Shown here: positions 7,204 through 14,908 of the stretch, one piece after another
Layout: the number at the start of each line of letters is the position of its first letter
Numbering within the stretch: position 1 is the stretch's first letter
Assembly: GCA_903851465.1 (NCBI GenBank)
Contig: CAINOI010000062.1
Span: 1 to 64,000 of the forward strand
DNA length: 64,000 nt
Direction of reading: 5' to 3'
Source: an uncultured Bacteroidota bacterium
Lineage (GTDB): Bacteria > Bacteroidota > Bacteroidia > Chitinophagales > Chitinophagaceae
Program-made: the position numbers and the translations under genes
Notes under the pieces: model-generated
The model's input: only the letters and a program-made list of their open reading frames with translations
Told to the model about the DNA's origin: nothing
The model's database searches: none

Positions 7204-8544
7204 ATGTCAAACTACTTGATTAAAAATGCTACGATTATTAATGAAGGAAGTCGTTTTGTTGGGGATGTATTAATAAAGAACGGTAGGATTGAAAAAATAG
7301 CAAGTAAAATTGAAACTTCGAACGCAGTTGAAGAAATCAATGCTGAGGGGCAATTTCTTTTACCAGGAGTGATAGATGATCAAGTGCATTTTAGAGAACC
7401 AGGTTTGACCCATAAAGCCAATATCTATACCGAAGCAAAAGCAGCGGTTGCTGGCGGCACCACAAGTTTTATGGAAATGCCCAATACCAATCCTCCTGTA
7501 TTTACACAGGAACTACTAGAAGATAAATACAAAATTGCAGCATCAAACGCTTTAGCCAACTACTCTTTTTTCATGGGCACTTCTCAGGATAATGTAGAAG
7601 AGATTTTAAAAACCAATGCCAAGAAAAATGATGTTTGTGGTGTTAAAATATTCATGGGATCCTCTACCGGTAATTTATTAGTAGACAACCCCATTGTCTT
7701 AGAACGCATTTTTGAAGGATCTGAATTATTAATTGCGACACATTGTGAGGAAGAGGCTATCATTAAAAAGAATAAGGCCAATTTAGAAGCAACTAAAGCT
7801 ATTTTAGAACCAAGCGATCACCCCATTATCAGGGATGTGGATGCTTGCTTTGAGTCTTCTTTTAAAGCCATCCAACTAGCAAAAAAGTTTGATACAAGAT
7901 TGCATATTTTGCATATTAGCACTGCCAAAGAATTACAATTGTTTTCTAACCTTAAACCATTGGCAGAAAAACGCATTACTGCAGAAGTCTGTGTGCATCA
8001 TTTACATTTTACTGCCGACGATTATGCTACAAAGGGTAATTTAATCAAGTGTAATCCAGCCATTAAATCAGCAGAAAATAGAACTGCATTATGGGAAGGC
8101 TTATTAAATGACCAATTAGATATCATTGCTACTGATCATGCGCCACATACCTGGGAAGAAAAGCAAGAGGCTTATGTAAATGCACATGCAGGATTGCCCT
8201 TGGTGCAGCATGGCTTGATGCTGATGCTACAATATGTTCATGAAGGCAAACTAAGTATGGAAAAAATGGTGGAGAAAATGAGCCATGCCGTTGCCACTTG
8301 TTTTCAAATTAAAGAGAGAGGATTTATTAGGGAAGGCTATTATGCAGATTTAGTGCTTGTAAAAGAATTGCCTTACACAGTGACTAAAGACAATATATTG
8401 TACAAATGCGGATGGAGCCCATTTGAAGGCACCCAATTTCCTTATAGTATTCAATCTACTTTTGTCAATGGGCACCTGGTTTACCATCAGGGTCAGTTCA
8501 ATGAGGCACAAAAAGGAAGCAGAATGCAGTTTACAAGAAGTTAA
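7204..8544 (+). CDS. pyrC: Dihydroorotase (class I type amidohydrolase)
   Basis: A 446-residue amidohydrolase-fold enzyme of the DHOase family, which converts carbamoyl-aspartate to dihydroorotate in pyrimidine synthesis. Visible sites: GVIDDQVHFREPGLTHK (55-71), MEMPNTNPP, the carboxylated lysine GVKIFMG (K148), THCEEE (H180), HILHIST (H237) and IATDHAPH (D311). In the metal-binding motif the usual DxHxH reads D-x-Q-x-H: the first histidine is Gln60 and only H62 remains. I recall the same DDQVHFRE reading in other Bacteroidota DHOases, so it is probably a lineage trait, not an error. It follows porT by 10 bp and abuts the MutS-like gene with no gap, so it belongs to the ubiE-porT operon. Confidence 0.9.
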   Translation: MSNYLIKNATIINEGSRFVGDVLIKNGRIEKIASKIETSNAVEEINAEGQFLLPGVIDDQVHFREPGLTHKANIYTEAKAAVAGGTTSFMEMPNTNPPVFTQELLEDKYKIAASNALANYSFFMGTSQDNVEEILKTNAKKNDVCGVKIFMGSSTGNLLVDNPIVLERIFEGSELLIATHCEEEAIIKKNKANLEATKAILEPSDHPIIRDVDACFESSFKAIQLAKKFDTRLHILHISTAKELQLFSNLKPLAEKRITAEVCVHHLHFTADDYATKGNLIKCNPAIKSAENRTALWEGLLNDQLDIIATDHAPHTWEEKQEAYVNAHAGLPLVQHGLMLMLQYVHEGKLSMEKMVEKMSHAVATCFQIKERGFIREGYYADLVLVKELPYTVTKDNILYKCGWSPFEGTQFPYSIQSTFVNGHLVYHQGQFNEAQKGSRMQFTRS

Positions 8545-9864
8545 ATGCAGGTAGATAAAACGACGATACTTGATATTGGAATTTTAGATAACAATGAATC
8601 TAAAGGACTGGCCAGTCATTTAGATTTTTGTAAAACAAATGGCGGTAAAGCGCAATGGATGCAGCTTATCACTTCTCCACTAGACACCAAGTATGCTATT
8701 GAAACAAGGCAATCTGTCTTACAGATTTTTATAGCAGAGCAAGCTTTTTTGGACCAAATGAAAATTTCCAATGGGACTTGTTTGGTCATTGATCAATTTT
8801 ATGGAACTGGTTTTACATCCATTCCTAAGCATATCAGTTTCACAAGCGCCTATTGGTATCAGTTTTGGAATAAAACAGATTATGCGCTGATTGCCTATTC
8901 CGTGCAACACTTAGTCACTTTTATTCAAGCATTAGACCAGTGGCTTAAAGTATTTGAGCCTTATTCAAATAACACGGTCTTGAATGCATTGATAGTGCCT
9001 ATCAAAAAACAAATAACAAAATTAGATTGTCTCAACTGTAATAGTGATCAATTAAAAAAGGATCCTCAAGCGGTATTGCAATTGGGCTATTTTTTTTATT
9101 ACCAATATAAAACACAGATAAAAAATTTACAGCAGCTTTTTTATGAGGTAGATGCCTATCATAGTATGGCTAAAGCGATGCAGGAATACCATTTCAGTTT
9201 CCCTGAATGGGTCGACCAAGATCGCCCTATGATTGAATTTGAGGACGCAGTGCATCCTTTGGTAACCAATGCAGTAGGAAATAATTTAAACTTACGATCT
9301 GAATCGGGTTTTTTATTTTTAACAGGTGCAAATATGGCGGGCAAGAGCACTTTCATTAAGACGGTTGGGCTACTTGCATACCTAGCACATATAGGAATGG
9401 GTGTGCCTGCAAAAAAATGTAAGCTCAGTATTCTAGATGGGTTAATCACTAATTTAACTGTTACAGACAATGTACTTAAAGGAGAAAGTTATTTCTTTAA
9501 TGAGGTGCAACGAATCAAGCATACTTTAACACAGGTCATGGATGGAAAAAAGTATTTAGTGCTCATAGATGAATTATTTAAAGGCACGAATATCATTGAT
9601 GCAATGAAGTGTAGTACAAAAGTGATTGAAGGTTTACAAGCTTTAAAACAATCCTTATGTATTTTATCTACCCATTTATATGAAATTAGCGAACCGCTTA
9701 AGGTCTACCCCCATATTCAATTTTGTTATTTTGAAACCTCGGTCATCAACAAAGCATTGCTTTTTAATTACACTTTAAAAGAAGGGGTAAGCCAGGATAG
9801 GCTTGGCTACCTTATTTTAGAAAGAGAAGGTGTGGTGGATTTAATTGACCGTATAAATACTTAA
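8545..9864 (+). CDS. Stand-alone MutS-like ATPase (MutS domain V protein)
   Basis: A 439-residue protein with the C-terminal ATPase of the MutS family: Walker A TGANMAGKST (about 261-270), the loop IFTNLTVTDN-like ITNLTVTDNVLKGESYFFNEV, and Walker B YLVLIDELFKGTN. The N-terminal half is helical, like the MutS core/lever region, but the mismatch-recognition domain I (Phe-x-Glu) is absent, and there is no Smr nuclease domain. It is therefore not the mismatch-repair MutS. Such short MutS-related proteins are widespread in Bacteroidota with unknown function. The ATG immediately follows the pyrC stop (TAAATG), which implies translational coupling. It is probably cytoplasmic and dimeric, by analogy. 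Confidence 0.85.
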   Translation: MQVDKTTILDIGILDNNESKGLASHLDFCKTNGGKAQWMQLITSPLDTKYAIETRQSVLQIFIAEQAFLDQMKISNGTCLVIDQFYGTGFTSIPKHISFTSAYWYQFWNKTDYALIAYSVQHLVTFIQALDQWLKVFEPYSNNTVLNALIVPIKKQITKLDCLNCNSDQLKKDPQAVLQLGYFFYYQYKTQIKNLQQLFYEVDAYHSMAKAMQEYHFSFPEWVDQDRPMIEFEDAVHPLVTNAVGNNLNLRSESGFLFLTGANMAGKSTFIKTVGLLAYLAHIGMGVPAKKCKLSILDGLITNLTVTDNVLKGESYFFNEVQRIKHTLTQVMDGKKYLVLIDELFKGTNIIDAMKCSTKVIEGLQALKQSLCILSTHLYEISEPLKVYPHIQFCYFETSVINKALLFNYTLKEGVSQDRLGYLILEREGVVDLIDRINT

Positions 9865-9881
9865 ATACGGTTTCAATTTTT
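9848..9881 (+). terminator. Weak terminator-like hairpin between MutS-like gene and yifB
   Basis: ACCGTAT at 9848-9854 pairs with ATACGGT at 9865-9871 across a 10-nt loop that contains the stop codon, followed by TTCAATTTTTT. The short stem and interrupted T run suggest at most partial termination before yifB. Confidence 0.35.
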
Positions 9882-9900
9882 TACTATTTTTCAAAGAAAC

Positions 9901-11445
9901 ATGCTCGTAAAAACCAGAGGCGCCTCTTTATTTGGCACGGATGCCATTGGCATACAGGTGGAAGTCAATGTGAGTATGGGTCAAGGCTATTGTATTGTTG
10001 GACTTCCAGATATGGCGGTGAAAGAAAGTTTACACCGAACAGAAATTGCGATCAAGGCCAACGGATTTCAAATGCCGAGAACAAAATTGGTCATCAACTT
10101 AGCACCAGCTGATATCAAAAAAACGGGTCCGGCTTTTGATCTCCCCATTGCCATTGGTATCCTTGCCGCATCGGACCAAATTGTCAATTCAAAAGTATTA
10201 ACAGACTACTTAATGATGGGTGAACTTAGTTTAAATGGCGCACTTCAGCCAATTAAGGGAGTGCTTGCTATGGCCATCTATGCTAAAGAAGCTGGATTAG
10301 AAGGATTGATTATTCCAACAACAAACGCAGCTGAGGCATCCCTCATTGAAGGGCTTAAAGTATATGGATTTGACCACCTCAACCAAGTCACTCAATTTTG
10401 CAACGATCCAGCATCCTTTCATCCTTTTCAACAAAAAGATGCAGACCAAGAGACAACTCCAATCAATTACCCCGTAGACTTTGCTTTTATCAAGGGACAG
10501 TTTCAAGCAAAAAGAGCAATCGAAATAGCAGCTGCAGGAGGACATAATTTAATCATGGTTGGGCCACCAGGGGCCGGTAAAACATTGCTTGCAAAAACAA
10601 GTATAAGCATCCTGCCTGAAATGAGCCATGCGGAAATGCTAGAAACTAGTAAAGTGTATAGCTTAACAGGTAAACTATCAGCTAAGTCTGGACTGATGCA
10701 TACGCGTCCGTTTAGAAATCCACATCATTCCTTATCAGCTATTGCATTGGTGGGTGGCGGATCCATACCTCAACCAGGTGAAATATCTATGGCACATAAT
10801 GGTGTGTTATTTTTAGATGAGTTACCAGAATTTAGTAGAGCTGCAATCGAAATTTTACGCCAACCCATGGAGGCAGGATTTGTTAGTATCTCAAGATCTA
10901 GGCAAACTGTTGCGTTTCCTTGTAGATTTATGCTTTTTGCCTCGATGAATCCTTGCCCTTGTGGTTACTTTAATCATCCACAAAAAGCCTGCTCTTGTAG
11001 TCCTAATAGTGTAAGAAAATACCTACATAAAATTTCAGGGCCACTGTTAGACCGGATTGATTTACAAATTGAGGTTGTCCCTGTAAGTTATGAAGCACTC
11101 ACAACCCATACCATTATAGAAAATTCATTCACCATTCGTAACAGGGTGCAAATTGCTAGAGGGATACAATTGGAACGCTTTAAACAGCGACCAGGTATCA
11201 ATACAAATGCCCAAATGCAATCTTTAGACTTAAAAGAATGGGCACAATTAGATGAAGCATCCGCAAAATTATTGAAAATAGCCATGGAGCAATTCCACCT
11301 GAGTGCAAGAGCCTATGATAGAATCATTAAAGTAGCAAGAACAATAGCAGATTTAGAGGGGTCAAAAGACATTCAAAATCAGCATATTAGTGAATCTATT
11401 CAATACAGGATGCTCGACAAAACCGCATGGGGTCAGTCCTATTAA
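9901..11445 (+). CDS. YifB/ComM family Mg-chelatase-like AAA+ ATPase
   Basis: A 514-residue protein with an N-terminal Lon-protease-like (ChlI) domain (about 1-170), a Mg-chelatase AAA+ core with Walker A GPPGAGKT (221-228) and Walker B LFLDELPEF (303-311), a cysteine-rich segment MNPCPCGYFNHPQKACSCSP, and a C-terminal Mg_chelatase_C region ending DKTAWGQ. The length is typical. In naturally competent bacteria ComM is a hexameric branch-migration helicase that extends integration of transformed DNA; YifB homologues are broadly conserved without that role being shown in Bacteroidota. It sits 36 bp after the MutS-like gene on the same strand, so both may be DNA-related members of one transcript. 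Confidence 0.93.
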   Translation: MLVKTRGASLFGTDAIGIQVEVNVSMGQGYCIVGLPDMAVKESLHRTEIAIKANGFQMPRTKLVINLAPADIKKTGPAFDLPIAIGILAASDQIVNSKVLTDYLMMGELSLNGALQPIKGVLAMAIYAKEAGLEGLIIPTTNAAEASLIEGLKVYGFDHLNQVTQFCNDPASFHPFQQKDADQETTPINYPVDFAFIKGQFQAKRAIEIAAAGGHNLIMVGPPGAGKTLLAKTSISILPEMSHAEMLETSKVYSLTGKLSAKSGLMHTRPFRNPHHSLSAIALVGGGSIPQPGEISMAHNGVLFLDELPEFSRAAIEILRQPMEAGFVSISRSRQTVAFPCRFMLFASMNPCPCGYFNHPQKACSCSPNSVRKYLHKISGPLLDRIDLQIEVVPVSYEALTTHTIIENSFTIRNRVQIARGIQLERFKQRPGINTNAQMQSLDLKEWAQLDEASAKLLKIAMEQFHLSARAYDRIIKVARTIADLEGSKDIQNQHISESIQYRMLDKTAWGQSY

Positions 11446-11452
11446 TATGTGC

Positions 11453-11818
11453 TTAATATTGGCCAGTGGTCAGCATCACTAAAGTACATGCTTCTATCGT
11501 AGTTATATTGGCGGCATGTGCTAATTCCACTAAAACTGGATTTTCAGTTCCCGGATTGAAAATGATTCGCGCAGGTTTTAGCGCAATAATCTGATCATAA
11601 TATTCGGCTTGTGCAGCTGGACCTAAATATAAAGTCAAACTAGCGATGGATCCAGGACTAGGCCAGTCTTGCAGAATCGATAAAGATTGGATCATGCCTT
11701 TTTTAATACCATATGGATAGACTGCATGTCCTTTTTCTAACAACATAACAGTAGCCATATAACTGTATCTTTCTGGATTGGGCGATGCCCCTAAAACCAT
11801 GGTAACACTTGTTTGCAT
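11453..11818 (-). CDS. CoA-binding domain protein
   Basis: A 121-residue single-domain Rossmann protein of the CoA_binding family (YccU-like). The nucleotide-binding start VLGASPNPERYSY lies at residues 8-20, followed by VYPYGIKKG, LYLGPAAQAEYYDQI and IIFNPGTENP. The domain matches the CoA-binding half of succinyl-CoA ligase alpha, but no catalytic module is present. Relatives bind CoA in structures; the physiological role is unknown. The gene converges on yifB with 7 bp between the stops and is divergent from the histone-like gene. A nearby shadow ORF in the opposite frame is ignored. Confidence 0.85.
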   Translation of the reverse strand: MQTSVTMVLGASPNPERYSYMATVMLLEKGHAVYPYGIKKGMIQSLSILQDWPSPGSIASLTLYLGPAAQAEYYDQIIALKPARIIFNPGTENPVLVELAHAANITTIEACTLVMLTTGQY

Positions 11819-11918
11819 AAAACAAATCTATTATTAAAAATTTAAACTGTTTTTATTTTGTTACAATAAAAGAATGTAATTTTATAAAAATAAACAATCC
11901 TTAAAAAAACATAAGATT

Positions 11919-12326
11919 ATGGCAAGCAAGAAAAAAGCAAAAGCAAAAAAAGTAGTCGCTAAGAAAGCAACTGCTAAAAAAGCAACCCCAGCTAAAAAGA
12001 AGACAGCTCCTAAAAAAGCAGTGGCAAAAAAAGCAGTAGCAAAGAAGGCACCTGCTAAAAAGAAAGTAGTAGCGAAAAAGGCGGTAGCGAAAAAAGCACC
12101 TGCTAAAAAAGTAGCTCCTAAAAAAGCAGTAGCAAAGAAGGCACCTGCTAAAAAAGTTGTTGCAAAAAAAGCAGTAGCGAAAAAAGCAGTAGCAAAGAAG
12201 GCACCTGCTAAAAAGAAGACTGCTCCTAAGAAAGTGGCAGCTCCAACTGTAGCACCTGTGGTTGCACCGGTTGTTTCACCTACACTTTTCGAAACGCCAG
12301 GTACTGATAACACTCCAACAGCTTAA
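11919..12326 (+). CDS. Histone H1-like Lys/Ala/Pro-rich DNA-binding protein
   Basis: A 135-residue, very basic low-complexity protein built of AKK, VAKKA and APAKK repeats up to about residue 108, then a neutral tail ([25 protein letters not shown]). This is the composition of eukaryotic H1 C-terminal tails and of bacterial H1-like proteins (HC1/HC2, HupB-type tails), which bind and condense DNA non-specifically. There is no folded IHF/HU domain. I read the plus strand as coding, not the minus-strand ORF 11882-12313, because the protein is plausible, a terminator follows in the right orientation, and the opposite reading is an artificial Phe/Ala repeat. The gene is monocistronic. The 5' region is AT-rich without a clear Shine-Dalgarno. 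Confidence 0.85.
   Translation: MASKKKAKAKKVVAKKATAKKATPAKKKTAPKKAVAKKAVAKKAPAKKKVVAKKAVAKKAPAKKVAPKKAVAKKAPAKKVVAKKAVAKKAVAKKAPAKKKTAPKKVAAPTVAPVVAPVVSPTLFETPGTDNTPTA
12033..12213 (+). repeat. Internal direct repeats in the H1-like gene
   Basis: The 28-mer beginning GCAGTAGCAAAGAAGGCACC occurs without change at 12033, 12126 and 12186 (spacings 93 and 60 bp, both multiples of three). The copies encode identical [10 protein letters not shown] units, so recombination or slippage would change length without a frameshift. Confidence 0.85.
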
Positions 12327-12343
12327 TTAAAATAGCTTATTAT

Positions 12344-12369
12344 AAATCCCGCTTTATGCGGGATTTTTT
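12344..12369 (+). terminator. Rho-independent terminator after the H1-like gene
   Basis: AAATCCCGC pairs with GCGGGATTT around a TTTAT loop, followed by a T run, 17 bp after the stop codon. Confidence 0.9.
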
Positions 12370-12392
12370 ATGTCAACAAAAAATAAATACAT

Positions 12393-14816
12393 ATGCGCAA
12401 GATTCTTGTATTGCTAGCTATTCCATTTTTTGGTTTTTCTCAAATTGGAACCATTGCCGAGAAAACAAAAAATATGGAATTGAAAAAAGGGTTTTATGAT
12501 TTTTATTGGGACAATGCAAATGGAAAAATTTATCTAGTTGTAGATAAATTAAATACGCCATTTTTGTATGTCAATTCATTGCCTGCTGGCTTAGGATCCA
12601 ATGATATTGGGCTTGACAGAGGTCAATTAGGCGATTCAAGAATTGTCTACTTTAACAGAGTGGGTAAAAAATTATTCTTAACACAGCCTAATTTAGACTA
12701 TAGAGCTGTTACCAATGACAAAAGAGAACAAAAAGCAGTTGAACAATCTTTTGCGCAATCTATCTTATTTAATTTTACAATCGAAGCCGAGGAAGTAAAT
12801 GCAACTGATCCATCGATGAATAAAATTTTAATTGATGCGACTAGCTTCTTTTTAAGAGATGCACACGGCGTGGTAGATAAAATCAAGCGCGCAAGACAAG
12901 GTACCTATTCTATTAACGAAAATAGATCTGCTATTTATATTCAAAACACAAAGAACTTTCCTAAAAATGCAGAGTTCGAAGCGACTGTGACATTTGTTGG
13001 AGGATCAGACGCTGGAAGATTGGTGCAATCAGTCACGCCCTCTCCAGAAGCAATTACAGTTAGAATGCATCATAGTTTTGTAGAATTACCAGACAACAAT
13101 TACACAGCAAGAAAATATGATATTAGAAGTGGCTTTTTTGGCACGAGTTATTTTGATTACAGTTCAGACATAAGCGAACCAATTCAACAAATGGTAATCA
13201 ATAGACATCGTTTACAAAAAAAAGATCCTAACGCCGCTATCAGTGAAGCTGTTAAACCAATCATTTATTATTTAGACAATGGTACGCCTGAACCAATTCG
13301 TTCTGCATTATTAGAAGGTGGAAGATGGTGGAACCAAGCTTTTGAAGCAGCTGGATATAAAAATGCATTTCAATTGTATATCCTTCCAGACTCTGCAGAT
13401 CCAATGGATATTCGTTACAATATGATCAATTGGGTACATCGTTCTACAAGAGGATGGAGTTATGGGGCTTCTGTGGTAGACCCTAGAACCGGGGAAATTA
13501 TTAAAGGTCAAGTGTCACTAGGTTCTTTAAGAGTAAGACAAGATTATTTAATTTTTGCAGCTTTGCTATCACCGTATATAACAGGAAAGCCTGTTTCAGA
13601 GGAAATGCGCAAGGCAGCAATTCACAGGTTAAGACAACTTTCGGCACATGAAATTGGACATACATTAGGTTTACAACACAATTATGCTTCTAGCTTCAAC
13701 GACAGGGCTTCGGTGATGGACTATCCGCATCCTAATATTTTTGTAAATGAAAAAGGCGCTTTGGATTTCTCTAAAATTTATACAGACGAAATTGGTCTTT
13801 GGGATAAACGCGCCATCACTTTTGGTTACCAAGATTTTCCAAAAAGTACCAATGAAGCATCTGCATTGAATCAATTATTAGAAGAGAATTCAAAAAATGG
13901 ATTGCAATTTATTGCCGATGCAGACGCAAGAGCAGCAGGCGGTATGCATCCTAATGCGCATTTATGGGACAACCAACCTGATGCAGTAGATGGCTTATTA
14001 CAAACTTTTGCTGTTCGTACTAAAGCAATGCAACAATTTGGCGAGGATGCGGTGAAAGTAGGTACACCGTTGGCACAACTAGAAGACTACCTTGTACCAG
14101 TATACAATTACCATCGATATCAATATGAAGCAGTTACAAAATTAATTGGTGGTGTGAATTACCAATATAGTGTTAGAGGAGACAAAAATCAAATTCAACC
14201 TACTATTCTAAATAATGCTTTACAACAAAAAGCTTTGAATGCTGCTTTGTCTTGTTTAAGCCCAAGCTTCTTAGCTATTCCTGAAAACATTTTACAACTG
14301 ATTCCTCCAAGACCGCCAATGTACTATGGCGTAGGAGAATTATTTACAAAAAGAACTGGATTAAGTTTTGATGCTTTGTCTCCATCAGAAGCCTTGGTAG
14401 ATTTTGAATTGTCTTTCTTATTCAATGCAGAAAGAGCCAATCGATTAGTACAAAATAAGGCAAGAGCAGGCAGTATGGGATGGGACAATGTACTTGATGC
14501 AATATTAGATAAGACATGGTATGCGCCAGCTGTATCTGGCTTAGCGGGTTCTATTCAATTACAAACACAACAACAAACTTTAAGCTGGTTGATTGGCATG
14601 AGTCAAAGTAGCGATGCCAATTTTGAAGTAAAAAGTATTTGTGCAAATAGATTGAATAAATTGAAATCAAAATTAACCAGTCTATCCATCAGTAATCCTA
14701 AACTAGCAGGGCATTATCAATATGCAATTAGCAGAATCGATGATCCTGAAGATATCATCCTTCCTAAACCTGTAGTCATTCCTCCAGGTGCACCAATTGG
14801 ATGCGATTTAAATTAA
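12393..14816 (+). CDS. Secreted zinc-dependent metalloprotease (metzincin, DUF5117/DUF4953 type)
   Basis: An 807-residue exported protein. Residues 1-16 (MRKILVLLAIPFFGFS) are a signal peptide. The N-terminal region (about 30-290) resembles the DUF5117/DUF5118 part found before such proteases. The catalytic motif is the full metzincin form HEIGHTLGLQH (H419, E420, H423, H429), with a Met-turn SVMDYP about 12 residues later (M442). The C-terminal half (about 500-807) is helical with unknown function. Homologues are widespread in Bacteroidota and planctomycetes as large zinc-dependent metalloproteases. There is no obvious T9SS C-terminal sorting domain, so a periplasmic or outer-membrane-associated location is possible. 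The gene is monocistronic, between two terminators. Confidence 0.9.
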   Translation: MRKILVLLAIPFFGFSQIGTIAEKTKNMELKKGFYDFYWDNANGKIYLVVDKLNTPFLYVNSLPAGLGSNDIGLDRGQLGDSRIVYFNRVGKKLFLTQPNLDYRAVTNDKREQKAVEQSFAQSILFNFTIEAEEVNATDPSMNKILIDATSFFLRDAHGVVDKIKRARQGTYSINENRSAIYIQNTKNFPKNAEFEATVTFVGGSDAGRLVQSVTPSPEAITVRMHHSFVELPDNNYTARKYDIRSGFFGTSYFDYSSDISEPIQQMVINRHRLQKKDPNAAISEAVKPIIYYLDNGTPEPIRSALLEGGRWWNQAFEAAGYKNAFQLYILPDSADPMDIRYNMINWVHRSTRGWSYGASVVDPRTGEIIKGQVSLGSLRVRQDYLIFAALLSPYITGKPVSEEMRKAAIHRLRQLSAHEIGHTLGLQHNYASSFNDRASVMDYPHPNIFVNEKGALDFSKIYTDEIGLWDKRAITFGYQDFPKSTNEASALNQLLEENSKNGLQFIADADARAAGGMHPNAHLWDNQPDAVDGLLQTFAVRTKAMQQFGEDAVKVGTPLAQLEDYLVPVYNYHRYQYEAVTKLIGGVNYQYSVRGDKNQIQPTILNNALQQKALNAALSCLSPSFLAIPENILQLIPPRPPMYYGVGELFTKRTGLSFDALSPSEALVDFELSFLFNAERANRLVQNKARAGSMGWDNVLDAILDKTWYAPAVSGLAGSIQLQTQQQTLSWLIGMSQSSDANFEVKSICANRLNKLKSKLTSLSISNPKLAGHYQYAISRIDDPEDIILPKPVVIPPGAPIGCDLN

Positions 14817-14819
14817 TAA

Positions 14820-14852
14820 AAAAAATCGAGGGACTCGTTTATGGGTCCCTCG
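14820..14852 (-). terminator. Terminator reading leftward (for the E2 gene)
   Basis: CGAGGGAC at 14827-14834 pairs with GTCCCTCG at 14845-14852. On the minus strand the stem is followed by a run of eight T (the A run at 14818-14825), so it would stop transcription from the E2 gene, about 57 bp past its end. Confidence 0.75.
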
Positions 14853-14873
14853 AAAAAATCATTATAGTAAAAT

Positions 14874-14907
14874 AAAAAAGCGCTTAAATTTTCTTAAGCG
14901 CTTTTTT
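14874..14907 (+). terminator. Bidirectional terminator between the metalloprotease and E2 genes
   Basis: A perfect 14-bp stem, AAAAAAGCGCTTAA with TTAAGCGCTTTTTT, has a 6-nt loop. T runs exist on both strands. It lies 57 bp after the protease stop and 1 bp from the E2 stop. Confidence 0.9.
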
Positions 14908-14908
14908 A

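Noticed and set aside
11882-12313. A 143-residue minus-strand ORF rich in Phe/Ala/Gly opposite the H1-like gene
   Set aside because: It is the antisense image of a Lys/Ala repeat. The plus-strand protein has a plausible family, and the terminator orientation supports the plus strand.
11919-12326. CRISPR-like array from regularly spaced repeats
   Set aside because: The repeats are in-frame codons of a Lys/Ala protein with spacers made of the same motif; no cas genes are in the window.
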